Origin: Irineochytrium annulatum
Lineage: Eukaryota > Chytridiomycota > Chytridiomycetes > Chytridiales > Chytridiaceae
DNA: 50,295 bases
NCBI GenBank assembly: GCA_027600665.1
Contig: JADGJL010000061.1
Location: 1-50,295 of the forward strand
Reading direction: 5' to 3'
Shown here: piece after piece, positions 23,546-34,000 of the stretch
Layout: every line of letters begins with the position of its first letter
How positions within the stretch are numbered: the stretch's first letter is position 1
Notes under the pieces: generated by a model
What the model was told of the DNA's origin: nothing
Seen by the model: only the letters and a program-made list of their open reading frames with translations
Database searches by the model: none
Program-made: the position numbers and the translations under genes

Positions 23546-25253
23546 TCAAAAGATAAACCGTTGTAGCTTCTCTGGAACGCTGTCCCACGTGAACGGCTTT
23601 GTTAAAAACACTCTAATGACGAGAGAGTTTATACTGCAATAGAAAGCAAACTCCGAGAAGAGGAACGGTAACGACGCTGGCTTTACATGCAATCTGTAGA
23701 CAATATAGGGAAGAATGAAGTAACGAAATTCAAGTAAAGGGGAAGGGACAAGTGAAAGAGATACGGCGAAGCCGAAGAATAAGCACCATAAAAGGGATTG
23801 GTTCTGCACTGCAAGGAGGTAAGTAGGGAACGCACTAGAGAAAACATACAGAGTCCCCGCGTGCACGACCAAATGCTAAGAATGTAGCCGGGTATAAGGA
23901 TGTACCGTACGTGCGGATTCAGTCGGAACAGGTACCTCCATACGTAGAAGGTATAATGTCGGTTATCTGCAAGCAGGAACGGGTGCTCATGTCTAATTGG
24001 CCGACGTCAGCGATTAAGCCTCAACAGCGTCAAGTACGTGAATTGCGATATGACAAGCGCCAGCGTCGTTCCGGCTACAGTGAGAACCAATGATGACGCC
24101 GCAGGCCGTGACCTTATAACCGTAGCGAGACGAAGCACGCTGGAGAAACCAGCAGATGACGACGGAAATGAAAAGAAGAACGTAAACGCGCAAAAGTAGA
24201 GCAATTGGGGGAGATGAAGCACGGCTACGTGGTTTGACTTATCGCCTTAAGCATGGTAAGCACGGGACTTTGGCTAACGCACTCACCCAATATCAAGCCT
24301 CCGTTCCACATGACAAAAGCAGCACCGGCTGCCAAAACCAGCACATACGGCCAAAGGTTGAGAAGTAGAGTGCCAATATTCGAAAATAACCTTGACACAA
24401 AAATCTGAAGAAGGTTCGCTATCGCCTCTTCAAAATCATGAGCCGCGATAGCGCGCAAAGGCCATACCAGGGTCCTTCAAATCCGCCGCCTTCGCATGAA
24501 GCACCTTCGCCCGCTTATCCGTCCCCAATATAAGCACCCTCACAGCCGCATTGCCGGCGATAAACAGCATCCAAATGAGATTCGTCTGCCGAAAGCTCAT
24601 CGCCACTAGCGATGACTAGAATGCTGTCACTTAGCTCATCACCGATGCGTCCATGGGACGTACCGCCGCGCTAAAGAACCATTTATTCTTCAACGACAGC
24701 AACAACGACAGCAGCACGAAGAACGTCGATCCGGGGTCCGTGTAGTAGAGGAAGTTGAAGAAAAAAAGGACCGGGAACAGCGAGATGGTGGCGGAGTGGA
24801 ACACGTGGTGTCTGTCTGCGCCGTGGATGCTGTCCAGGATCCTACGCATAACCACGAAGGTCCCGACCATGAAGGCCCGGTTTATGGCACGAAGGTCGCT
24901 GACGGTGCAGGACGTGGAGCGGGTGTTGAGCTTGTTAGCGAGCCAGGATGCGACGTATCTTTCCAAACCCTAGTCAGCACACAGAATGTCATGAAAAAAT
25001 TACAATCCCGGCGGGGTCGTCAACTTGGGATCATACTCATCCCACTGTCCAGCACAGTATCTTTGCGCCTGAGGGATGTGGAACGGCTCATCCTTGGTTG
25101 CCCACGGGCGCGTCAGAATGGAGACGTTCATTGAACCGGCCTCAAGCGCACCATGTACGGCTCCGGCACCTCTTCGTCAATCATGTCGCCGACGATGGAG
25201 GACGCGAAGACGAAGACGCTCGCGACGAGGCCTTCCAGCACGATCGCCTTCAT
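23546..25253 (-). CDS. ALG10: ALG10 dolichyl-P-Glc:Glc2Man9GlcNAc2-PP-dolichol alpha-1,2-glucosyltransferase
   Basis: Adds the third and last glucose to the lipid-linked oligosaccharide in the ER lumen. Multi-exon, multi-pass membrane protein. Exon 1 (from ATG at 25253) is [19 protein letters not shown], then DEEVPEPYM; after an intron comes [22 protein letters not shown] and LTTPPG, the family catalytic loop (EPYMDExFHxPQAQ..YC). Further down: [57 protein letters not shown], and the C-terminal [20 protein letters not shown] followed by [18 protein letters not shown]. The end motif F-W..D..RFM/IF is typical for ALG10. Exon borders between 23870 and 24630 are approximate. No charged ER-retention tail is visible. 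Confidence 0.88.
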
Positions 25254-25986
25254 TCAAAAGCTGGATGGTGGTGAAGTTTGACGTCCGAATCATTCCACAG
25301 ATCAGGACCCTGGGCCGCTGGCCGCAGGGCAAAGGAGAGGGCCTGCGGCCGAGTACGATGAAAGGGTGAGTAATGCGGCCGCAGGACTCGCCGGCCGCCG
25401 AGAGTTGATTGAATCGACGCTCTGCCACGCGTGGCCGCCGCGGTATGATTAGTTCGCATCCGAAAGAGGTCTCCAGCGCAAATTTCTAATTACTGAGCGG
25501 TTTCACGCCCGCACAAAGTCGACAGCCGGCACGGTCCATAAGCATAGCATCTTCAACCCCAATCTCGTTCCCCTCAGCGTCGCGCAGCAAGAGCTCGCCG
25601 CACCCCGCAACGCCCCATCGGCGTTGTCGCAGTGGTAGTCTTCTGGATGTTGGACGGCTGAAGGGACATAACGCCATTTCTCCTGCGGTTCCTTAGCCAT
25701 CTGTGCACGGTCCCAGTTATGCCCGAGGGCAGATGGGTGTGGAAGTGAGCAAGTGGAAACGGCGGGCTTCACGGCAAAGCTGAGAAGAAAGCCTCGCCCC
25801 TTTAAATGAATGCAACGTGCGAGAACTGCCTTCCTGAGGAATGCTGAAGAGCAGTTGTCACTAGAGGGTGCCCACGCCTGTTACATTAGGTGAGATGGGT
25901 CGCTCCCATAACAATACTGGTTCTCTCAACGCCACCGCCGAGTGGTGGCTTGCCAACTCAAGCCTCCTCGACCACTTGGCGTCGCC
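25254..25986. other. intergenic region with an unassigned minus-strand ORF
   Basis: Between the starts of ALG10 and the CBS gene. It contains two overlapping minus-strand frames between 25772 and 25486. One holds MAKEPQEKWRYVPSAVQHPE, the other ELLLRDAEGNEIGVEDAML and a CRLC pair. They could be two exons of a small gene, but I could not find a convincing splice join, and I recognise neither part. Otherwise the region would serve as promoters for the two divergent genes. Confidence 0.3.
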
Positions 25987-27340
25987 ATGGGAGCGAACCA
26001 GAGCTTCTTTACGGCCGAGGCGAGGTCCGAGCATCTCGCTCGACCCGTTGGAGACTGCCTTCTTCTTCCAAAGCCGCTTGTGAGGATGGATCCCTCGGAC
26101 ACAATCACCGACGCCATCAAGGTGCCCGCTAGGTGCCTGCCATTTTTGTGTACTTAGCCGTGTCCGCAGAAGTTCAAGCGTCACAATATTTCATCGGCCC
26201 CGATATGCACTTCTAATCTGGGTGTGTCTTGGCTTACCTTGTTTGGCAACTCTAAGTTACTTTTCTCCAGAATACGTCCTTGTAGATATCGTCGACGTCG
26301 TATGTCCTTGATCGTCAGCCCCAAAGGAACTGACCCATGTCTCCTCAGCTGGCGTTCCTTTCGAACTGCCACCAGACCATCGGAAACGAAGTCTTCCTAT
26401 CTGACAGCGAGCGCATTCTCAACATTTCTTGCTCCGAAATTTCTGGTGACTACGGCTGCAGATTGCTTTGTCGGCTTACGCGCCTTTGTTCTGTCGCAGA
26501 TTTCTCTGGTACCAATCCGACGCTCTCCATCGCCTCCTCCACGCCGATCGTCGAGGTCGTCCGCCGGATGCGCGTCAGCAGGACCCACCGGATGGTCCTC
26601 GTCAACGAGAAGGAGGAGGTTGAGCACCTGGCCACGCAGTCGAACCTCGTCGAGTTCATTCTCCTAAACCTGGACCGGCTGTAAATTCCCTTCTTTCCGT
26701 GTTATTACTGCTTTGTTTTAAACGCTCGAAATTTTAGACATCCGAGACCTGACGCTACCTTGGCCGAGCTCGGATTCTTCGGGACACATCCGGTTCTCTG
26801 TTGCGACGAGGCCGAGATCGTCATCGAGGTGTATGGGACCATGCACCGAACGCGCATCACGGCGCTGCCGATGAGGAGTCGGACCGCCGGGGAGACGAGG
26901 ATCTTGAGCGTGAGGGACATTCGGGTAAGGGCCCTTTGGTTTCTCGGCGGCATACTTGAGTTGACAAAAGTTTTAGCTGCTCTCTAGCGAAAACCTGTCA
27001 GACCTACTGCTGCCCGTCAAGGAGTTCCTAGCGAAACATAGGGTGAGCCGTAATTAGGAGCTTTTCGATTGACTGACTCATGTGACAGAGTCAGGTCTCG
27101 AGCGACATCCTTGGAAACCTCCAGATGACACTGCGGGATCTCATACGCTCGTTCGTTATCAACAACATTCACCACATGTTCTTCGCGCATGAGGTGAGGC
27201 GTTTGCGAATGAGACGAGGAAATTAAGCGTAATAGTCCTCGGGGATCCCAACGAACGTGATCACGTTGACGGACATTCTCGATTACGTCATCTTGGGAGG
27301 ATCGCCAAATGTGAAGTCACCGCCGACGGCGAGCGGGTAA
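25987..27340 (+). CDS. CBS-domain protein with N-myristoylation signal, SNF4/AMPK-gamma-like
   Basis: Spliced gene of about eight exons, roughly 330 residues. The best start, ATG at 25987 in the context GCCATGGG, gives MGANQSFF: glycine 2 and serine 6 fit the N-myristoyltransferase consensus. Then come paired CBS modules: VRMDPSDTITDAIKKFKRHN, ISSAPICTS and EYVLVDIVDV (CBS1), a spacer, TLSIASSTPIVEVVRRMR with TQSNLVEFI (CBS2), HPDATLAELGF with MHRTRITALP (CBS3-like), and SSGIPTNVITLTDILDYV (CBS4-like). The x(T/S)D(I/L)(L/V) ends of each module are typical of nucleotide-binding CBS pairs. Family proteins such as AMPK gamma bind AMP/ATP. Distance from a canonical SNF4 is considerable, so AMPK membership is a suggestion only. 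The frame ends SPPTASG, TAA. Confidence 0.72.
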
Positions 27341-27800
27341 GCCGATTGCGCGCCAGAACGTCACGGAGGGCTTGTCGCGTCGACCGGTGGCCGCTATTGC
27401 AATACCGGCGTTGCGTTGCCGGCGGTCGTTGGGACGCTGGCTCCGTACTGGCTGAAGGGCGGTCGGATTTTGTTAGCTAGTTACTGCAGGAGCCAATGAC
27501 CATGGTGCTTGATGAGGTCCTGCCGAGAGAGGTATCTGAGTTCGTCTCAACAGACTTTGTAGATAGTTTACTCTCAATACCAATATTTGTATTTTTAATT
27601 GCTGTGAGTACCCCTTGCCGACTTTTATGGTTTTCGGACAAGCCGGTTTGAATAACATTTAATATTCAAAATATTTTTTCTGTGCGCAATTCATTTATGT
27701 AAACAGTGATTACTCTCGTAAAGTAAACAAGCTAAAGGTAAAACCCCATCCCTACTTCTTTTACTTCTTTATTTTGGCAAGAAAGCTAGCTACCCTCCCG
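27341..27800. other. convergent intergenic region with a small hydrophobic ORF
   Basis: A 460-base AT-rich spacer between two converging genes. It contains an ORF on the plus strand at 27496-27651 (51 codons), starting MTMVLDEVLPREVSEFVS with a hydrophobic segment LLSIPIFVFLIA. A GTGAGT donor follows that segment. It may be a tiny membrane protein or chance. Confidence 0.3.
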
Positions 27801-30216
27801 TTAGGCTTTCCTCTTCTTCTTTATGCTGGGCTTTACGGCCCCCGCGGTCTTTTCGCGCTTTGATAGCTACGTTGTGTGTCAGAGATGGAGAAGCTAGCAC
27901 GAATAATGCACATACCCCTTTCAAGGTTTTGAGCTTAAGCTCCTCGCGCGTTAAGGGTCTGTCATCCTCCTCCGATATCGCGTCGTCGGAGTCGTGGTCA
28001 TCCCTTTTTGACGCCCGTTAGTAAGCAAAAATATTAGCGAAACAACGACGTGAAACCAACCCTGTACTCGGCGCAACAATCGACAGGTTTCCGATTGGCA
28101 TCATGGGACCTTGTCCCAGGAGCCCTCCACCGCTCGCCGGCGCCAAGCCCAAGCTCTCCTTCACGCCGTCGCCCTTCTCATCAGCCCCACCGAGCCCCTG
28201 GGGAGCCGCGGACCCGCTCCCGCTCTTCTTTGGCGCGTTGAAGATAAAGTGCAGCGTCAGGAGCTCGTTCGTCTTGTGCTCGATCAGGCCGAGGCACGGG
28301 AGCAGGTTCGTGTCCGTGACGCCGTGCGAGCCGAGCAGGGCGTCGGTGGCCGCGGCGAAGTCGCGACGCGCCTTGGCGGACGCTGTCAGGCGCTGCGGCT
28401 CGGGCTTTTCGCCACCCGCCGCACCAGCCGCGGCGGGCTCGGTAGGGTCCGAGTCGTCGCCATCGGAGCCAGAGGCGCTTGAGTCGTCTGCAGGCGCGTC
28501 GGTCGTTGGCGCCGGTTCGGCAGCCTCGGCTTTTGGTGCCGTCGAGGGGAGGGTCGTGTTTTGGAACAGGACGATAAGTTGCTCTATACCGCGGCGGAGC
28601 TCCTCGATCAGGTATGTGGTTTGGGTGTATTGGGACTCGTACGCGAGGCATCTCTCGCTGCAGGTGTTCAGGTTGTCCTATAAGGTTGGTTTACTTTTAG
28701 AACGATGTTGAACCCAGCCGAAAGGTACCTCAAGGCCTCGCATAATGCGCTTCCTCTCCTCCTCCGCGGCGACGCCTTCGACTTTCATGGCGTCGATGCG
28801 CCGCTGGATCTCGACAATCTCCTCCGCCATCTTCTCGATCTCGTTGTTGATCTCGTTGACGTAGTTGAAGAGGGAAAAGTTTTGGTCCTCCACCGCCTTG
28901 AAGCGCTGGACAAGCTCTCCAATGTCCGAGGTGCCCGTGACCTTCCGGATCTCGGTGAACGCTTTCTCGTACGTGTCGAGAGACTCCGTAAGGATGTCCT
29001 GCGAGGGAAATTTGTTTGTAAAAGAGTCCTTCTCTGTATAAGTGTGTTAATGATCGCGACTCCCGCTTGGTGCAAATAATGATGGTTATCCAACCGTGGT
29101 GGTGTTTCCGCGCTCCAGTTCCATCTTGGTTTTGTCCCTCCAGCTTCTCAGTCCGGTCCGACACCTTCGTCGCCATAAACTCCTTCAGCTTCCGGTCCTG
29201 CTCTAAAGCGCGATCGAGCTCCTTTATTTCCTGGATGTACGCCTGGTACTCCTTCTCAGCCTTTTCCCGCAACGCGATAATCTTGGCTTGCGCCTCGTCT
29301 CTGTCCAACACCTGTCAGTCGAGGCCGAAACAAACACTTTCCCACCTCGCCTCGTACGCCGAATTACTCATTTCGATGATCTCAGCCATTTGCTTCTTTT
29401 GCTCCATCAACTCCCTTTCGAATTTGCGGTAAATGTTGTCGAACACCAGTCTCTCTCGCCGCAAGTTGTCGATCGTCGATCTTAATCGCTTGTTCACCGC
29501 AAGGGATTTGTTGAACTTCACAAGCGCCTTTATCATGCGGTCAGCGTCCTAATCGCTCGCCCAACACAGACCTTGTCCAGCCTATTCTCGAGCACGCGAA
29601 TCTGCTTCTCAATGGCATCACTGTTCTGCATAGCCGCGTTTACGCCTCCCAGGTCTGCGCGCTGCTGGTCAATGTCGCGGTCGAGCAAAGCCGTCTCGTT
29701 GTCCAGGATCGAGATCTCCCCCATTATCTGCCGGATCTTCTTTTGGAATGTGTCTGCGAAAACGTGAGCCACCTCCTCCAGACTATAATAGAGTGCAAGC
29801 ATTTTCCTACCTGCTTGGTCCGCCATAAACTCTGCTTTCTTGCTCTGAATTCCATTCTTCCGCCTGTCCTCATTCCTCTGCTCCAGAAGGCGCAACTCGT
29901 CGTGCAGGTGTTGGAAGTCCCTCTTCAACTTCTCGATGGTGGCCCTGTTGACCGCCCCCAAACGGTCAGAATTTTTACCCAGAACTGCCCCATACCGTTG
30001 CTTGCTAATGACGATTCGAGATTCCTCGCTGTACGCCTTCCTGTCCCCCTCCATGATGCGGTACTGCCGCTGCAGCTTCTGCAGCTCGATCTCGGCTGGG
30101 GAGTCCCGAGAGATTAGATCTGCCGACCGTAAGGATATGCTCTCACCGAGGCCATCGCTTATTTCCTGGTCGCTGCTCAGCGATTGCGCCCTGTTCATCT
30201 GCATCACTCGCTGCAT
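27801..30216 (-). CDS. ODAD1: outer dynein arm docking complex subunit DC2 (CCDC114/CCDC63/ODA1 family)
   Basis: Axonemal coiled-coil protein of roughly 650 residues. The first exons read MQRVMQMNRAQSL, then the family signature PAEIELQKLQRQYRIMEGD and RKAYSEESRIVISKQR, KRDFQHLHDELRLLEQRNED, GEISILDNETALLDRDID and RVLENRLDKV. Later blocks are VKFNKSLAVNKRLRSTIDNLR, RERLVFDNIYRKFERELMEQK, NSAYEARDEAQAKIIALREKAE and FSLFNYVNEINNEIEKMAEEI. This is the DC2 layout: docking complex proteins anchor outer dynein arms every 24 nm on doublet microtubules. The C-terminal part turns to Ala/Pro/Ser low complexity (about 28560-28400), then an acidic patch (DSDDAISEEDD) and a basic end KPSIKKKRKA, TAA. Introns are short. 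Presence of DC2 implies a motile flagellum with outer arms. Confidence 0.88.
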
Positions 30217-30453
30217 GGTGACGACGGTCCCCCCAGCAAGAAAGATTTACTGGAGTGACGGACAATGGTCAAGGCGGCTTGAGGTGTGTCAAATCACCTT
30301 TCACAACCTCTCATGCCCGACTGTTGGGCTGGACTCGTACGAGGTAATGGTCAGCCGCTGACCTTGGACGTTGATATTTTTTACGAGGACCGGGACACGA
30401 AAATGGAAGGTGAGAGCATCACCGCATAGAGACTGATTTTAGAAGAATAGGAG
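30215..30453 (+). CDS. possible very small spliced gene
   Basis: An ATG at 30215 overlaps the start of ODA-DC2 on the other strand. The frame reads MVTTVPPARKIYWSDGQWSR and stays open to 30361. A GTGTGT donor after RRLE and a CAG before 30354 would join to LTLDVDIFYEDRDTKME, and a clear intron (GTGAGAG..GATTTTAG) then leads to a stop near 30451. The result would be a protein of only about 45 residues. Splice signals are suggestive but the product is unrecognised; it may be noise in a divergent promoter. Confidence 0.2.
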
Positions 30454-31059
30454 AACCGGAACTCGAACAGCCAAGTCGTGTAGATGGGCGTCGGCCGTTA
30501 AAGAGTGCACCGGATCATGAAGTGGCGATGCAAAAATGTCTGCCTTCCTTAGTAACCGGCAGTTTGAAGTATGGAATGCTTGCGTATACTTTTTTTTATA
30601 TTTGGCATCAACGATGCTGTGACCTTGCAATTTCCTGGACCACGAGGTTGCGGACGCGGGATGCGAGATCATACTGACAAGAGTAATTTGAGAGATGGGG
30701 CGGTTAAACGCCTGCTGTTGGTCACGACGCGTATATTTCTAGCACTGCTGAAATGCCGGACAGGGGTCACGAGAAACGAGGTCCCCATGCGAATGGCCGT
30801 GGCAGGTCCATTCGTTCATGGCGGTCGATATTAAAAGACGATATACAACAGCCATAGATGAACTTCAGTTTCTAATGCTCCCCGTTAGCGCGAAGAACGC
30901 GTTTGTTATCCATTAATATCAAAACACAGGTTTTAAGTGTCACCTAACGCCGCCAGAAAGCGTTTAGGGTCATTTTTTCCGGGCGAGTCATCTCGCCTTG
31001 CATTGCAAAGGTCGAAGGCCGACACCACCGTCTCGACAGAAACCGGTCCTTCACCTGCC
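30217..31059. promoter_or_regulatory. divergent region, ODA-DC2 / myosin V
   Basis: An 843-base region between outward-facing genes, the longest such spacer here. A candidate micro-gene lies at its left end. From 30450 on it is AT-rich with no good coding frame. An in-frame open stretch (from about 30937) continues into the myosin first exon, so a longer myosin N-terminus is formally possible, but the usual myosin V start matches the ATG at 31060. Confidence 0.4.
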
Positions 31060-34000
31060 ATGTCGTCCGAGAATCCCCTGGAGGTCTACGGCAAGGTACG
31101 TGGATCGCGCAGACGGCCTGTGATCCGCATGCAAACGCCTTGACCGTCAACGCGTGTATTGACAACGGTGGTGTAGGGGACCAAGGCCTGGTTCGTCGAT
31201 GATCAGGAGGGTTGGATCGTCGGGACGCTGAAGGATAAGACCATCTCCGACAATGTGAAGCTGGTCTTCAGCATTGAGGGCCGTGGCAAGGTAGGGCTTG
31301 ATCGTCGCTTGGGCTCGACTGCAGGCTGATCATCGCTGAAGGATGTCACGTTCGAGTCCTCGCTGGCCAAGCTGGTCGCCAGCAAGTTCAGCGACCTTCC
31401 GCCGTTGAAGAACCCGTGAGTATTTGCATGCGGTGAAGTTGGAGGATCACTGACAGGTTATTCACAGGCCCATGTTGGAAGGTATTGACGATCTAGCCAA
31501 CCTCTCGTATCTGCATGAGTACGTGTTTGCTCCGGAAGGCGCGTGATCTCATTTTGTGTTAGGCCGGCCGTCCTTCACAACATCCGGCTTCGGTATCTGC
31601 AGGAGCAGATCTACACGTACTCCGGTATTGTGCTGATCGCGATGAACCCATTCTCGCGCATGGCTCTGTACTCTCCCGACATCATGAGGGAGTACTCGGG
31701 GAAGCGTCGTGGTGAACTCGAGCCGCACTTGGTACCCAGTTCGTTATATGTACACGAATGTTTAACAATGATTAGTTCGCCGTGGCGGAAGAAGCGTACA
31801 GGTCCGTGATCCGGGATAAGAAGAACCAGTCGATCATCGTTTCTGGTGAGTCTGGTGCCGGTAAGACTCAGTCGGCGAAGTATATCATGCGATACTTTGC
31901 CATCGTCGACGACCTGGAGAAGAAGGACTCCGCGCCGCGGGGCGCTCCGGCTTCATCGAGCAGCAAAAGTGAGATCGAGGAGGCTGTTCTGTCGACCAAC
32001 CCGATTATGGAGGTAATCTCATTCGTCCATGTGGCCCAGTCCTGCTCACATCCGCTCTTAGTCTTTCGGAAACTCGAAAACGACGAGGAACGACAACTCT
32101 TCACGTTTCGGGAAGTACATCGAGATTCTCTTTTCGAAGCCGAGCGGACCGGAAAACACGGTCCGGATTACGGGTGCGAGGATCCGGACGTACTTGCTCG
32201 AGCGATCGCGTTTGATCTTCCAGCCCTCGACTGAGCGTAACTACCACATCTTCTACCAACTTTGTGCCGCTGTCCCCGCTGCCGAGAGGAAGGAGATGGG
32301 TCTTGGCCGGTGGAACGATTACTACTACCTAAACCAGGGCGGGACAGGCACGATCGCTGGTGTCGATGATGCTGCGGAGTTTGCTATCACTCAGCAAGCT
32401 TTGTCTACTATTGGAATCTCGGTGTCGACCCAATGGTGAGTTCTCGCTTACAAAGGTCTCCATTAACCTCGATTTTAGGGACATTTTTAAGATTTGCGCG
32501 GCTCTTTTGCACATCGGAAACATTAAAATCACTGCCAGCCGCGATGAGGCGCAGATCGCGGATGATGATCCGGCCTTAATTCAGGCGTCGACCTTGCTCG
32601 GAGTGAGCAAGACAGAGTTCAAGAAGTGGATTGTTAAGAAGCAGATCATAACCCGTTCCGAGAAGATCGTTTCGAACTTGAACCAGTACCAGGCCACCGT
32701 CGGGAGGGATTCGATCGCGAAGTTTATCTATAGCATGCTGTTCGATTGGCTCGTAAAGATTGTCAACAAGAACCTTTCTCGCGACGAAATGGGTCCCGAT
32801 CAGGCGTTCATCGGTGTCCTTGATATTTACGGCTTTGAGCACTTCAAGAAGAATTCTTTTGAGCAATTCTGCATTGTACGTTTTACAATTATCTTTATAT
32901 GACTCTCATTCAATTTCCTCAGAACTACGCCAATGAGAAGCTCCAGCAAGAGTTCAACCAGCACGTTTTCAAGCTTGAGCAGGAGGAGTACGTTTCGGAG
33001 AAGATCAACTGGTCCTTCATCGACTTTAACGACAACCAACCTTGCATTGACATGATTGAGAACAAGCTTGGCATCTTGGATTTGCTTGATGAAGAGTCTC
33101 GTCTGCCGTCGGGGTCTGACGGATCCTTGATCACAAAGCTGTACCAGCGCTTCGCGGTCCCGACGCAGCAGTTCTTCGAGAAGCCGAAGTTTGGGCAGAA
33201 GGCTTTCACAATCAAACATTACGCTTGCGACGTTACATACGAAATTGATGGCTTTATTGAGAAAAACAAGGACACCGTCGCGGACGAGCAATTGGCTCTC
33301 TTGAACGCCTCGGAGCTTACCCAGCTGCGTGAAATTGTTGCGATCGAGGAACCGGCGGAGCCTCAGGAGGTATAGCTGCTTCACGACGCAATGATTTTAA
33401 CACTGAAAAGGCCAAGCCTGGACGTGCCGTCGGAACGAAGAAGCCTACGCTTGGAAGCATTTTCAAGGCATCTCTTGTGAAGCTGATGGCGACCCTGCGC
33501 ACGACTCAAGTTCACTACATTCGTTGCATCAAGCCCAACCAGACGAAAACGGCCTTCGCTTTCGAGCCTCAGATGGTGCTTGGCCAGCTGCGGGCTTGCG
33601 GTGTTTTGGAGACCATTCGTATCTCGTGCGCGGGGTACCCTTCGCGATGGACTTTCCAGGAGTTTGCCGACCGTTACTACCTTCTGATTCCCTCGAAGAA
33701 GTGGGTTACGGACTCGAAGGCGTTGACCAATGCTATTGTCGCCGCGGCTATCTCGAATGCCGACAAATATCAGATGGGCTTATCTAAGATCTTTTTCCGT
33801 GCTGGCCAGCTTGCTTTCCTTGAGAAGCTTCGATCCGAGAAGCTCCGCGATTGTGTCGTTATGATCCAAAAAAACATACGGAGGATTATTTACGGGAAGT
33901 GGTTCCGGAGGATGCGTGGTTCCGCTATTAAGATTCAGACTGGTATCTATTTAATTAAGAGTTGGGTTTTTTTGCTGATACGTTTGCAGCCTACCGGGGT

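Noticed and set aside
27338..27500. Extension of the CBS gene through a GTAAGC donor at its stop codon
   Set aside because: The join to the next CAG acceptor (27488) gives an immediate stop in the resulting frame.
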